A DNA stretch of 64,000 bases, taken from positions 85,299,868 through 85,363,867 of the forward strand of contig OZ026616.1 in the NCBI GenBank assembly GCA_964020975.1, read 5' to 3'. A program made the position numbers and the translations under genes. The DNA is from Hermodice carunculata (Eukaryota > Annelida > Polychaeta > Eunicida > Amphinomidae). Position 1 is the stretch's first letter. Every line of letters starts with the position of its first letter. The notes under the pieces are model-generated. The model saw only the letters and a list, made by a program, of their open reading frames with translations, searched no databases and was not told the DNA's origin. This document shows, in pieces, positions 26,215-39,380 of the stretch.

Positions 26215-29200
26215 TAACAAAATTACCTGTAGAATACTAATGGATAATGACCTTTTAGGTCATGTCGCTGCAAAGTTTAATAACACCAGAATTAAGTTTC
26301 GGGGACTGCCACTTACACTGCGGGGGTCTGGCGCAGCGCCATCTATACCAGACAACTGAACCTGTGCCTTGACCTCATACTTCAGTTATTTTTTGGCAGT
26401 CAAAACCTCAGAATGGACTGATGGTTGGGTGGGCTTCTACATAGTTTATAGGTAAGAATTACTAATAAATGTGAAAATAAAGTAACGTTTTACAGATTTA
26501 TGTCCTAATATATTACCTATTGACTACTAATGGGTAGAGACATTTTGGCCTCTGGAACGTAAGTAGTCCATAAGAATGGAGTCATAAAAGAGATCTCTCT
26601 ACCAAAGGAAACCTGGCTCCAGTAGCAAGGCCAGGATTAAGTAACTCGAGAAAGGATACATCATCCTCATGATGATGAAAACCATCCCACTAGGTCAAGG
26701 TAAGAATTTTGAAGTGTGATTTAGGGAATATCACCCCTGCTGATAGGGTATATCACCCTAAGTTGTGAGTAGATGTGTTCACCATCACACATGACTGTGC
26801 CCTGCTCAGCGTGAACACATGACAGGAGTAGGAATATCTGCCAATGCAAGTAAATCCCCCTCGATGTAGGATAAATTCCTCAAGTAAAAGTCAGAAAACG
26901 TCGAATGGGATGGCCAGCCGCCATGACACCTGTTTCAGAGTTCCCATGAAGATGCTATGGTTCTTACTTCATGTGCCCAGACTCTAAGCACTTGCTGCAG
27001 TTCTCTGTGTGGCTATGTAAGCAGCCCTGATGGCATTTGTAATCCAACTGGATACCATGTTGGCATGGATATCCTCTTATTGTGGTTTCAGAGGCAAGAA
27101 CAAATGGTTTCTACCTTTCCTGTAGGCTTTCACCCGTCCAAATAGAACTTAAGTGAATGGACAGGGCATAGTAGCCTATCAGATTCATGGGGATCCTGAT
27201 TAGTGGATAGAGCCTGGATGTAGAAGCCTTTGAAAGCTGTAAGTGGCTTATATGGAGCATGATTCTTCACCATATGAAAAGCTTTAGGCTTTCAGTAAAC
27301 CTTTTGCTTGTCATGTGACCATCTAAGCTTAGAATAGTCCAAGGCATGTATCTCCCCCCTCCATGCTCCTGAAGCCAGAGCAATAAGCGAGACTGTCTTG
27401 TAAGTCAGCATGCTCAGAGGAACCCATGCCATGTCATTCCTTTCAAATAGATGGGATCTTTGTCCAGCCAGAATATCGAAAGGTCACATTGAGGAAAAAA
27501 GGCTCTGCTGAACAGGTTGATAAACAAAGCTCTTAACGAGCCTAGAAAGAATTGTGCTGTATCCGATCCAGCAACTTTTCAGATCAAGAGAAGCGTAAAT
27601 TGCCGATCTATAGCCAGCTATAGTCTGTACTTGCAGACCCTAGTTGAAGAGTTCCTGTTGAAAATTAACAATTTGATTGAAAGTAGTTTCCATGAGTACA
27701 GCTGTGGAACCTGCTCTTTAAACCACCATTGGAAACAAGCCCACTTCGAATTAAAGAGTTTTACAGAAGTGGCCTTAAGTTTGCCTCTTGCAACTCTAGC
27801 CACCACTGCATGAGCGGGGCCAGTATGTTCAAAACTCTTCATGACAGGAGCCAAGCATGGGGATGAAGAACCTGAGGATTTGAGTGGAATATATTTGACA
27901 CTGGTTGGCATCTGTTCTACTGTGGCAGAGCTCTGTGAGGTTCTAAGCTGAGCTCCAGTAGCTTTACTGTCCATGGTCTCTTGGGCCACCATGGAGCAAC
28001 TAATATCAATTCTAGTTCTTTCTGGCAGACCTTTGTCACAACTTTGGGAAGTAGTAGAGCTGGAGGGTATACACAAGCCCCCATCTCATTCCAATTGATG
28101 GACAAGGCGGCCACTTCCCACACCCTTTTGTCCTGAAAGGGAGACACGAATGCCAGGCAGCTGTTGTCTTCTTGTGACGTGAACAGATCTGTGTGAGGCG
28201 TCCCCCACAGTTCCAACATTGCCTGCACCACTCTGTGCTTAAAATCTGATGTTTTCACAACAGCCTGTTGGTCCTCACATTGAGGGCCCCTGCAATGTGG
28301 GAAAGTCTCAACGTCACTTGATGTATCTGGCACCAAGAAAATATCTGGCTGGTCAAGGATAGAAGTTCCTGTGGCTAAGTTCCCCCCTGCTTGTTGATAT
28401 AAGCAATCGCCATGCAATTTTCTGACTTTACCAGCACTTGTTTGCCCTCTACTAGACTCTAAAATCCGAAGTCCATGCCAATCATCAGGATTAGTGCTAA
28501 ATCCTGATGTAAGATAGACTCTATTAATGCTCTCACTTGCAAGTCAGCCAGATAAATATGTAGACCTACACCTCTGCGATGTGCAAAGATGGGGACTACT
28601 CCCATCAACCTGGTGAAAATAAGAGGTGCTGCAGCCAATTGGAATACAAGAGCTCGGAAATCATAAGTTACCAAGTTGATCACAAAACAGAAATATTTCC
28701 TGCACTTCTCTGCTATGGCTATGAGGAAGTATGCATCCTGGAGATGGATGGATGTGGCCCAATCACCTAGTCTCATTGCAGCCACTATCAACGCCAGAGT
28801 CTCCATTTTGACCTTTTCCACTACAAGGAACTTGTTCAAGGCTTTCAGTCTATGACCAGACCCAAGGGGCCATCCGTTTTGGGAACCAAAAACAGTTGAC
28901 TATAAAACTCTGGTGAAGCTGGGTTTTGCACCACCCCTATCACCCATTTGGACAAAAGTTTGCCCGCCGCCTCTTGAAGCCCGCAAGCCAAAGTGGATTA
29001 CCCTGATGCTGAAATATACTGGACAATTTGATAGAAGGGGAGGACCTAGTTCTTTAAAAGTAAGAATTAAGCCTCCACTTACCACACTTAAAATATATTG
29101 GTTGTCTGTATATTGGCACCATCTGTTTGTGCAGTCCCCGAGTCACCTTGTGACCTGTGTCTGACGACTGTGGAACTGACGACAGCCTCAAAGTATCAAT

Positions 29201-31200
29201 CTCTACATGAAGTTGTTACAGAGGTGGACCCTTGACTATATCTGCCACCACCATGGTTCTGTCCTCCACCGTAGCCAGAGCCGCCACTATGTTTGGACTG
29301 TTTCTTCTTGCCCCCCAACACCGCCTTCCACTACCCTTGGTCCCAGATGCTTGTTTCACAATCGCTTGTTGAGCCTGCAGAGCAGACTCATTCCGGGCCT
29401 CTTCCGCAATTTCTTTCATGGCCTCATCAAAGAGGTCATGGCTCACTGGGTCAATAGGCGCTAGTGTATGGCCTCTGTGCCAGCCAGTCGCTCAGGTGCA
29501 TCATTCATTGAAGTAACATTAGATTTGTCTGCTGTTGAGTGTTACTCTCTAAAAAATACTTGAGAGACCTTGCCCCAGAAATTTCCAGTTGTACCATATT
29601 GTGCAGCACCTTCTTTGCAGCTGGTGGAACATCTGTACAGTGAGCCAGTCTGGTAGTTATACCAAACAAAGTCAGTGCCTCAGCATCAGCCACTATCAAA
29701 GTTTGGATGATGGCCCTACTGTCCTGTATCTGCCAGTGAAGAACCTTCTCCGTGATAAAAATGCCTTTATGGCCACCTTTTTTGTCCATGCACAGCTGAT
29801 CGAAAATGACCTGTGGAGCTCTCGGTGTGGGGTCCCACACCTGCAGTGGCACATCAAAAGTTCTAAGGATTTTAGTGAACCTGGAAAATAAATTGGCAGG
29901 CTGCACTTGTGTGTTATATTGCAGCCTGTCCAAGTCCCTAGCATGTGATTCTATCTGTTCTGCCACATATGTGCTGAATGGAATCAACCTTTTGCCCTGT
30001 GTACAGCATGTGACATCTCTAGGTTGGTGTGATTGAAGTTTCTTGGGCTAGCCCAAACCACCCTGCGCAAAGTGTTCTGTCACTAGGGCTAAATTCTGAG
30101 TGTAAATGGCAATGTTGGACAGCTCTGTATCCATATTCTCCCACTCAGAATCCAGATTCCAGTCCCAGTTAGTTGTCCTCTTCCCTCTTAGCCTTCTGTG
30201 TTGTGGCTGCTAAGTAATCCAACAAATGCCATACAGTTTCTCTCTGTGCAATGTGGCCAGAGTGCTGGATTCCCTTGACAGGTCGACTGGAAAAACGTCT
30301 GGTGTCTTCGCTCTTGGTTGCTGGCACCCAAAGCACCCTCAAGTGGTTCTGAGATACCTCTGTATTCCTCCTCCGAGGAATTGAGCATGAAAGGCAACTC
30401 AGAGAATGATATGACGGATCCTTCTATATTGGTGTCTAGGGATATGGCCTCCCCTTCCCTGGGAATCACAATCTGTTGATCCAAAGCTTTGCGCTCTTCC
30501 AAAGCCAAGCCCAAGACATCCAAGGGCAGCTGGACCAGGACCTGGGGCTTGTCTCGGGAAGTGGGCAGCTCTACTTCACAGGCCAAAGATGGCCGTGATG
30601 GTGATCCCGACATAGGCGGCACAAAATGAAGGCATTGTTGGGATCAGGTACTGGATATCCTTCTTGAGACAAAATAATTTGTTTCCCTTGAGGAGGATCT
30701 GGTTTCGTCCCTGGGGAAACTGACTTTTGATGGTGTCCTCTGTGCAGAAGTCTGCTTGGATTGAAGCTTGTGATGCAAATCCATCCCCAGCCTCTGAAAA
30801 AACTGGTATCCGTTGAATTGGCACCTTACCCCCCCGACATCCACGCACACTGACTGCACTCGTGTTAGTGTGAGTCATGCGGCACCATGTGGGCCCAGAC
30901 GCGGTGCCAACCATGCGATTTATCTGGTTGGTGACTGTCCTTGTCTGCTGTCCGATGACGTGTCACTTGGGGATGGGCTGCAGTGGCTTTTATGCCTCTT
31001 TTCCTTATGGCGGTGCTCATCCAGGAATGAGGACCGAAGGACAGTGCTAGAGGAGCAGGCCCTATAAAAAAGTCCAGTAGCCCTGTAGGCTGTTCCGGTA
31101 CCGTCACTGGGCCTGCAACAGGTAAAGTCCCCTTTGCAGGCATGGCTGGTCCGGGCTGGCCAGGATTGTATTTGTAAAAACTGGTAACACTCACCTTAAC
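26215..31200 (-). mobile_element. DIRS-like retrotransposon fossil, near full length but broken
   Basis: A minus-strand element with parts in family order: gag-like region about 29,500-31,190; reverse transcriptase about 28,460-29,000; RNase H about 28,080-28,420; tyrosine recombinase about 26,870-28,080; then a non-coding 3' end to about 26,215. DIRS elements use a tyrosine recombinase instead of a DDE integrase, and the gag-RT-RH-YR order supports the assignment. The left end is homologous to the left end of the copy at 2,870. It is broken in roughly half a dozen places and not competent. Divergence from the other copy suggests an old insertion. The right boundary is approximate. Confidence 0.8.
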
Positions 31201-31684
31201 ATTTCAGCAATCAAGACCAGAAATTGCTACCTCATGATAAACTCTAATAGTACAGAAAAACATGACCCATATTCATAAATTTCAAACCCAGCAATGACAG
31301 CAAAGAAATTCCAGTTACCAAAGCATCAACATTCATCTTCCAATACCAATGTGAAGAAACAAATTTCACTCCTGACTTGAGACAGGCAGTCACCCATAAA
31401 AGGCAACTGGTGGTTGAAAACCGGTCCTCTCAACCTTTGAAATATTCTTCACTAACTACAAACTATATAAACTAAATAGTGTTTCCAAAATCTACAGGCC
31501 TAACCAATCAAGACCCAAATTGTATTTTTGTATTACTTCTGCCAAATATAAAGAGACCTGGTATGCCTATCAATTTTTAGTTCTCCCGACTTGTCAGTCA
31601 GATGAGTTTACAGCAAAAAAAAGAAAGTAGGCCTACATCGTTTTTGTGATATTTATGAATCTGAACATTATAAACACACTCCAC

Positions 31685-34133
31685 CTGTCAAACAAAGACT
31701 CGGAGTGATGCTGTACAGGATCGTGTCCTCTTGGTGCTGCTGTAGAAACTGGTGAAGTGGTACGATCCCCTGAAAGCTGCATTGCTGTAGTGGTCTCTGT
31801 CCTGGATGTTGTGTGGGATGGAAACAGGGCCAAGGGCCCAGCCATGTAGGAATTACAGCTCCAATATGTACTAATGAGCAAGCTCCACCAGGAGACAGGG
31901 CCAAAGGCAACGTCTGTGCCTGTCCACATTCAAAGTCCCGACAAACCTTGTTCTGCACTGCTTTGCGTTCTGCCTTGTGAACTTTGCTTCACAAAACTTG
32001 TGGCCAGCTTCGCCAAAAAGCACATGGGTTACTTTGAGAACACTTGTGCCCTGGAATTTTTTACAACTTGCCATCATATGGCCAGCCTCCTCCTAACAGC
32101 GTGCAAGTCCCAACTTGCCATCATATGGCCAGCCTCGTCGTATTTGCCGGGTTCTAATATCAGTTTGCGTGCATGCACCCTGGACCCAACCAGGAAGCAC
32201 AAAAGACGTTCTTGATGTTGCTTAAGCAACGTAAAAATGGTTACCCCTCCACAAACAAAGTTTGCAGAAAGAAAGTTCATACAGAGGGGGCAGAAACCGC
32301 CAATTACTTTAATCTAACAGCGTATAGGTACGCCATTACGAGACACTTCTGCTTCGACTTAAACAAGGGCACATCATCATGGCTGCCAAGAGATTAACTG
32401 AAGTAGGAGGTCAAGGCATGGGGTCAGTAGCCTGGTATTGATGGCACTGCGGCAGGTCCCATAGCAGTCAGAAACTTAATTCAGGTGGTATTTAACTTTG
32501 GAGAGACATGAAGTAAGAGGTCATTATCCATTAGTAATCTGAGGGTATGTATTATGACATAACCATCTGCTGGTTCCCTTACATTATATAAAGGAATCTG
32601 TTGCGAACCAGAGATCAAGTTTGGCGTATCAACGGAATGGCCAGTCACTGCATCATGATGCAGATCAAGGAGGTGCCGATCTGCTTCGTCAGCTTTGAAA
32701 CTGCCACGAACTATCATGCTGGAGACAAAATGGCCTAAATACAGAATTATGTCAGTTTATATCAGTTGACAGTTGTCCTGTGAAGGAACTTGAAATTTGT
32801 GTGAATGCCACAATTACTCATGGAAGGATTCTGATCTCAACATTGAAATTGGCCTAGACCCATCATGTGGAGTGATCAAGAAAAGTCCACACACATCACA
32901 TCCCCTGTATCATGCGACCACATTTGGACCAATCTATAGGCAAGGAGCCGTCATTTCTTAAGTGACATTTTGCAAACAAAGATAAAAGCCCTCCACATCA
33001 ATGTACTGGAAAGTATAACTTACTCATGTATTAGAAGTGCATACATAGGCTTTTTTTTCACCATTATCAATGCAGCTTTGCTGCAACCTTCCTCTTTACT
33101 TTCTACACGTTCATTTCCCATTTGAAGCAGCTATACTTTATAAATCTGGTCAATTTTTGGACTGTATGCTATACAACGAAGACATACAAGGAAAACTAAA
33201 ATAGACTTAACATTCTTGATGACCCCAGGACTCCTCTAGGGCACTGTTGGCAGGAGTTCCCGGAGATTTCAAGTCTTGATAGAGGTGACTGTAGATGAAG
33301 TTCCAAGGAATCTGTTCTCAACACAAATGTCCGCTCCTGAGTGACGAACTGTAATCCTGAAGTGAGTAGGGAGGTGATACCTGTAGCTTGTTTTACTTCA
33401 CACCCACCAGAAGGAGCTAACAGCCAAAGACCAACACTGAACAAGGTTGCTGTTGCTTGTACATGTATTTATTATCCTTTCAACTCATCTCCTTCTTGTA
33501 TTCCTTCAAAGTCACAACAGTGCTCTTTATCAAATGCATCTAATATGCATTTCTATGCCACCTTTACACAATCAAGACTTCTAAACACTTTAGTGTTTGA
33601 CAAAAATGTGCACCAGCTGCATTTGGCCTTATGTTCCATGCTACAAAGTACATGACAATGTGGAAGCCAGCTCTTTTTTAATCAGCAGTTACCACAGTTG
33701 GAGTAGGGGGTGTTATGGACATTGCATGCAGGTAAACCCAGCGAGATTCCCAGAGAGTCATAACTGCCTATAAATCAATTAAAAGACATTTTTACACAAT
33801 TGCATAATTTAGCATATTATGTAGAGTATCTTATTCTTGTTTCTATGGATCTTTTGAAAGAAATAAAGCATTGTAATTACACCCCTTTTACGGTCAATTT
33901 CACCAACAGCAGAAACTGAGCATACTCATTTCAAATTCGGAAATAAAGCATTTTATGAAACAGTTAAACCCATGCCTTACCAAAAGGTGCTTCACAGAGA
34001 TTCTGTTACAAAGCACAAGACATTCTCATGTAACATTACCTTTTCTGGATTAATGGAACCATAAGTAACCAAGCAGCCCCATCTTACTCTTACTTGATAT
34101 GCAATTTTTTTCATCCCTTCTTCTGAATATAAT
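31685..34133 (-). CDS. Candidate exons of an unidentified host gene
   Basis: Four open blocks with plausible splice sites lie on the minus strand: 34,040-34,133 (strong acceptor TTTATTTCCCAG and donor GTAATG; encodes LYSEEGMKKIAYQVRVRWGC and 11 more residues), 33,212-33,436, 32,583-32,718 (acceptor TTTTGTCTCCAG, donor GTAAGG; contains GSFKADEADRHLLDLHHDA), and 31,685-31,952 (acceptor GCAGTGCAG; contains SLVHIGAVIPTWLGPWPCFH). Phases fit for the last three in order; the first does not join directly, so an exon may be missing. I do not recognise the protein. It could be a real gene ending inside or beyond the DIRS fossil, or chance frames. The first and third blocks are the most convincing. Confidence 0.35.
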
Positions 34134-35042
34134 CTGGGAAATAAACACTTAAGTACATAAAAAAACAATAAATATTGGAAACAAACAAACACTTACTACA
34201 TGCAGTGGAAGAAAAAAAAAGTAACTTCAAATAAGACAAAATGACATCACCATCAATCTTGCCATTTTCATTCCATCAACTATGCTCAGTAGAATATAGA
34301 TCTATATGCTATCAATTAAATTTAAGCCGTATGAAAGAGTTCTGGTCCACACAATCCTGTCCAAGCATGGTAATCAGGCTACTCTGCCTGTGACACACAC
34401 ACACCATTGAATCCAATTGGCCTGCTTCTTGATTGCGCACTTTGACTCAAAAGTCGTATTATTAGACTGAGTCCACAGCTTTTTTTTTTGCTGCTGACAA
34501 CAGACCCTTTAAGGACCCCAGAGGACAGCACTCGAGGGCGATCATTTGCATAACAAATCCCTTTGAAGCTTTTGTTAAGCAAATATCCAAATTCATGCAA
34601 ATGAACATCAAGTGCTGCCACCTGGGGTCCTAAATTCCACTACTGCCATGTTATCCTGGTTTACTTTCCCTGAAAGTTTCAATGAAAATACTATGAAAAA
34701 GGAAAACATTTAATAAAATTGATGAAGTGGACAACCTTTGAAATTACTGGTTTGACCTGGAATGCACCGAGAGAAAGCACACACACAAATTTTCATCTTT
34801 CAATGTTTGTTGGAATATCTGTAACAGTGTACATCTCTGTTGACTTCTTCTGTTGGTGGCAACAATAAAAACATTTTCTCTGACAATCCAGTCACCCATC
34901 TATCCTACACCTTTGAAACACATTACAGTATAAAGCAGTTTTTAATTGAGCAAGGTATACTTGTTCACCACAACATACTCTTTGTGACACAGAAGCCAAA
35001 CTTCTATTGGTACATCATAAATGCAAAAAAGACAACAGCAAA

Positions 35043-35109
<67 letters not shown>

Positions 35110-36174
35110 TATAAAAAAAACAAACAGTAATACTAAAAGCTATTTATCTCTCAATGTGACTTTTTTTCGCTAAATTATGGTGAACACCAATAAATAATTC
35201 TGCACAAGTTCTGTTGACACTTCTAAATGGTCACGCGTATACAATACAAGCATTTTTCAGTTATACAATTAAAAGATTTGGTAAAATCTATGTATTGGTA
35301 ATGTACAAAAATAAACTGTGATGGTGCTACTTTACAAAGAATAGATCAGTCTTCATAAGTATGGCTGAATTAAAAACTACGATTGTACGTATATGTCGCT
35401 CAAAAAAAGCATAGCAGCACTGCATATCAAATAAACTTTGCCATTTTTAAATTCCATCTCCTGGAAGTAAATCATTGCTCGACTTTTTCCAGTGATGTCA
35501 CCTTTCTGGTGTTTGAATAGTATTTTGCAAGCTGTTTAAAATGCTGACAGTCATTATTACCCAAATGATCACAAAAATAAACAGTTTCTTTACTGTTGAT
35601 ATACTTAGTTTGCCAGGAAATTCAAAGATTGAAAGAACTTTTATATTTTTCATTCCAGGGCCTTGGCTCCAGGGAGATACATGCAGGCGCTTACACTTGA
35701 CCTCCAGTGACACTTTTTGTCACCTATTGTTAGAGTGTGTATCTAGTTCCCAATTACAGTTCAAATTGCGTTTTATGATAATTAAAAACATGTTTCCAGT
35801 TTGAAAAGAAATTTTCTGATAACACTTTTTAACAAATTTAAGACATCATGACATATTCATGTAAAATATTCAGATGTGAAGTCACCTACTGCCATCATGA
35901 TTTGGACATCAGCGAAACAGTATCAATGACAGAAGGCATAAAACGATTCTCTTGTTAAATTATGGGAGTTCACCAATTTTCCTTGCAGTCTTTAAAAATT
36001 TCAAGAACTTTCAAGCGCAAGCTTTATTTTCATGAAAATCAATAAATTCGAGACTTTGAAGATGGATATATATATATAAAATTCTAGTATTTTTATGCAG
36101 CTTATAAACCTAATTTGTATCTAAATCCAGACCTAGAAGAATTGCACTTTTACACTATGATAGATTTACAGCAC
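34134..36174. other. Intergenic sequence with an (AAT)n tract
   Basis: AAT microsatellite at about 35,041-35,109. A minus-strand frame at 35,498-35,713 ends in a hydrophobic segment (KKLFIFVIIWVIMTVSIL) that could be a membrane anchor, but it has no good acceptor and no homology I know. Nothing else is supported. Confidence 0.4.
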
Positions 36175-36178
36175 TTAA

Positions 36179-36750
36179 CCCCTTTATTGCTGAACTGAAC
36201 CAGAGTCAATGTGCTTTGAATAGGATATATTCAATTCTAAATGCGGTCCTCCTCTAACACCTATTGAGCAAAAGAGGGAGCCACCTGCATCAGGGCAGAA
36301 CCATGTATTTATCATGGCCAAAAGTACTTTCTCAACAAAAGGAACAACACAAACACAGAATAATCTTGAGACAATGTATTAACATATATTTGAAGCATAA
36401 AGGATGCCTAAATTGATTAGAAATGGGCTCTCTTTTGGTTGAAAAGGTGTTATTTATGGATGTTTATGTAGTATATAATACAAATCTGCCCTGATCATGG
36501 TGGAATCATCAGTCTGTTGCCCCGGCAACACAGGACGTGAGCAGGAACGCAGTTAAATATGAATATCTCCTATTAACATAATGATACTAGATGTATTATT
36601 ATTGCAAACCGACCTTTCATTCAAGCACCAGCATGTCTACAGTTGCACAGACCTTAGAAATGGTCCAGGACAACAGCTTTACTCAGTGCTTTGGGCACAG
36701 AATGCACCACTGACAGCTGTTGACTCAGTCAAAATTTGGCACTGAAAGAG
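36179..36750. mobile_element. TTAA-flanked MITE, 572 bp (piggyBac-type)
   Basis: Flanked by TTAA at 36,175-36,178 and 36,751-36,754. The ends read CCCCTTTATTGCTGAA and, inverted, CTCTTTCAGTGCCAAA (10 of 16 match). No coding capacity. TTAA duplication with C-rich termini is the piggyBac-superfamily signature. The right 150 bp resemble 16,885-17,020. Confidence 0.6.
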
Positions 36751-37471
36751 TTAAAATAATATTCCTACCACATTCCTTCCAATTGTAGCACACCCTCTGA
36801 TACAAGAAACACACACCCTACTTTCAAATCTTGGGGGTCTTATAAAAAATTCAGTACTTTTCAATATTTGACAAACATTAATTGCTTCTGATGAAAGAAG
36901 AGAACTTGTTATTTTATGCTGTATGGATTCTATAACGAACAGTGTAACTGCTTGTGGTATTGTAAATTAAAACAGATCATTATCAGAAAACTCTGTGAAA
37001 AAACATGTCTGATCCAGGAAATCTTCGCATTAGCACAGCGTGCTACTATTGGAATGACTACGGTATTAAAAGCTGAGCATCTACAGCACTGTTTGCATAG
37101 GCGTTGCACCAGTAACATTCTGATCTTGACATGTTGACTTGTGTCACATTAAGGAATAATTATAACGAGGGCAGGTAAATGCCTTCAGGTTAATATTTAC
37201 AAAAGACTCTTAAGTTTGAATACACACATACATGTACATAAAGTCTTATAAATTCCAGAGGATGATCCAGGAAAACTGTCAGGTCTCAACCATGTTCAAT
37301 ACTTGTGTACTTTTTTAGTACATTCTTATCAAGCCACATTCTTCTTTCCTTCATTAATGCACCACAAAAAGTGGACCCTAGAATTGACTCCATGTGCAAT
37401 AGCACCAGTCTAGTGGTCACTTTCTCATGCACATTAATGAAGACAAGTGGTTTCAGAGTCAACATCTAAAC

Positions 37472-37920
37472 AAGAGGGCTGTGTAAACAGCCCATGCTCA
37501 GCAGACCTAAAAATTTGCAACACTATTGACCCTATGACCTTGGGATAGGGTGAAATTCACCCACTGTACAGTGTAAGTCTGACCTTCATTGAAAAACACT
37601 AACATGGTCCTGGGTCAAAGAGTTCTAAGTTATTGAGGTTTCATGTTAGTGGCCCTGTAGCCTTGGAAATGAGGTCAAAGTCACACATATACTTCCTAAG
37701 CACATCCCTAACATAGGACCAGTATCATGTAAAACATCAGTCTTGGCTAAAGTAGTTCTCAAGTTATCGGCTGTAGAGGTAAATTCACCAACATGGCCCT
37801 GTGACCTTGTGGATGAGGTCAAGATCACAGGTGGATGTACTCTGGAAGTCTCACTGTCCTGCCCAGAAATGCCCCTTTGCAATTTCAAAATATTGGCTAA
37901 ACAGTTTTGGAGAGGACTTT
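37472..37920. repeat. ACAAG-headed dispersed repeat with GGTCA-rich units
   Basis: Starts ACAAGAGGGCTGTGTAAACAGCCC (a short palindromic head). Three diverged units of about 110-150 bp follow, each with a CCTTG...GAGGTCA core like the 58.5-kb array. A related head occurs at 56,277. Confidence 0.6.
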
Positions 37921-38217
37921 TTAAGATTTTGCAAAAAAATTTAAAAAAAAGAAAAAATCCATACAAAATCCAAAAATGTCTGATTCACAGCTGTGGAAGG
38001 GACTGCAAAGAGTTCCTACCATTCTGACTGTGACACAGTGATTCTCTCCTAGTCCTTCAGTTTCCTCCATCAAACAGTTAGGTAGGAAAGTATACACCAA
38101 CATCTGTGCCATGGAGAGTGATTAATATAGGCTTGGCCTGCTTCGTAATTCATGTAGAACATACAGTTCTATACACTGAGCATTTGCCCAAGCAGTTTTG
38201 AGAAAGAAGAGTTTTAA

Positions 38218-38420
38218 CCCTTTCCCCGTGAATTAAAACTGAATCAACAGCTGTACTGTACTTGGCAGGAGTTGGGCAAAGTGTCCAATCCATGCCTAGA
38301 AAAACTGTTGACCTGGGGCATGTTATCTCGATAGGTCTCATCTACAATTTGCAGTAAAAATTGTTTTTCATTACTGTTGAAATTAGTTGAAAACACTGAT
38401 GCAGACGACATGCGAGACTT
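38218..38420. mobile_element. TTAA MITE copy, one end eroded
   Basis: TTAA at 38,214-38,217 followed by CCCTTTCCCCGTGAATTAAAA, then the family palindrome (CAACAGCTGTACTGTACTTGG...) and the reverse of the CAGACGACAT block. Opposite orientation to the 40,645 copy. A TTAA occurs at 38,419-38,422, but the terminal sequence there is lost. Confidence 0.6.
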
Positions 38421-39380
38421 AAATAGTATTCAATAGGAACAGATGCATTAACCAATAGGTAACCAAACTGAAAAACTGGTTAAAAATCAAGGATTCACAG
38501 TCTTGCCATCTAATGAAAAACTGTGTCTGGCCCTTCTACAAGGAACATTTCTGCCTAGTTTCAGCGTAATCTAGTAGTAAACAGTTTTGGAGATGAAGCC
38601 AAAATAACTAAAACACTTAAAAATTAATGAAAAATGCAGCGCCATCTCTTGAACAAATCTAAGTTTAAGGATCCCAATAGGGGCTCACCCAGGTTCATCA
38701 TTAGCGTTTTTAAGCTTTTGGCAAATAATGGGGAAAAAAATCATTAAAAATAAAAATCAATGGAGTGTGACCATTAGAACAAATTTTGTAGACACCCACC
38801 CAAGGTACTGGAGCAGTCCAAAATGTGACTTGTGGATGACAGACTGACACATGGATAAACGCTGGATGGATGACGTATGCCTAGCCATTACATAAATTCT
38901 GCTGAAAAAAAAACAAAAACAGTTACATTGTCTGAAGGATGTTTTGAGACCATTGAGGCAAGCACAAGCAATTGTATCAAATTTCAGAGCACTGTATGTG
39001 ATCCCAAGATTCTGGTCACTTGACTAGATGCTTTTACCAAGTCCTCAACAACATTCAGCTTCCTCCTCTACACTTGGTATCTCCACAGCTTTCCCAAGTT
39101 TAAATACATAAATAACTTGCATATTTTGTATTTAAGAACGACATGAACGTGCTGTCCAAAAAATGACGGCTGGTCCTGTCCTGTTTGAGGCAGCGCTCCA
39201 TAAAACCTGTACCCTCAATCTTGAATGATGTACTCCAAGAATGAGACATCGAGGATGGAAAGTCTATTGTTGGCAACTTGAATAATGGAGGCCTCAGATA
39301 ATGAAAGACGTTTATGGAATCACAGATTATGTTGGTCCCACAATTCACTAGTCCATCACCTGCTACTGCTTCTCAGCACA

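Noticed and set aside
35498-35713. Minus-strand frame with a hydrophobic C-terminal segment, considered as a last exon with a membrane anchor
   Set aside because: No acceptable acceptor in frame and no recognisable family.
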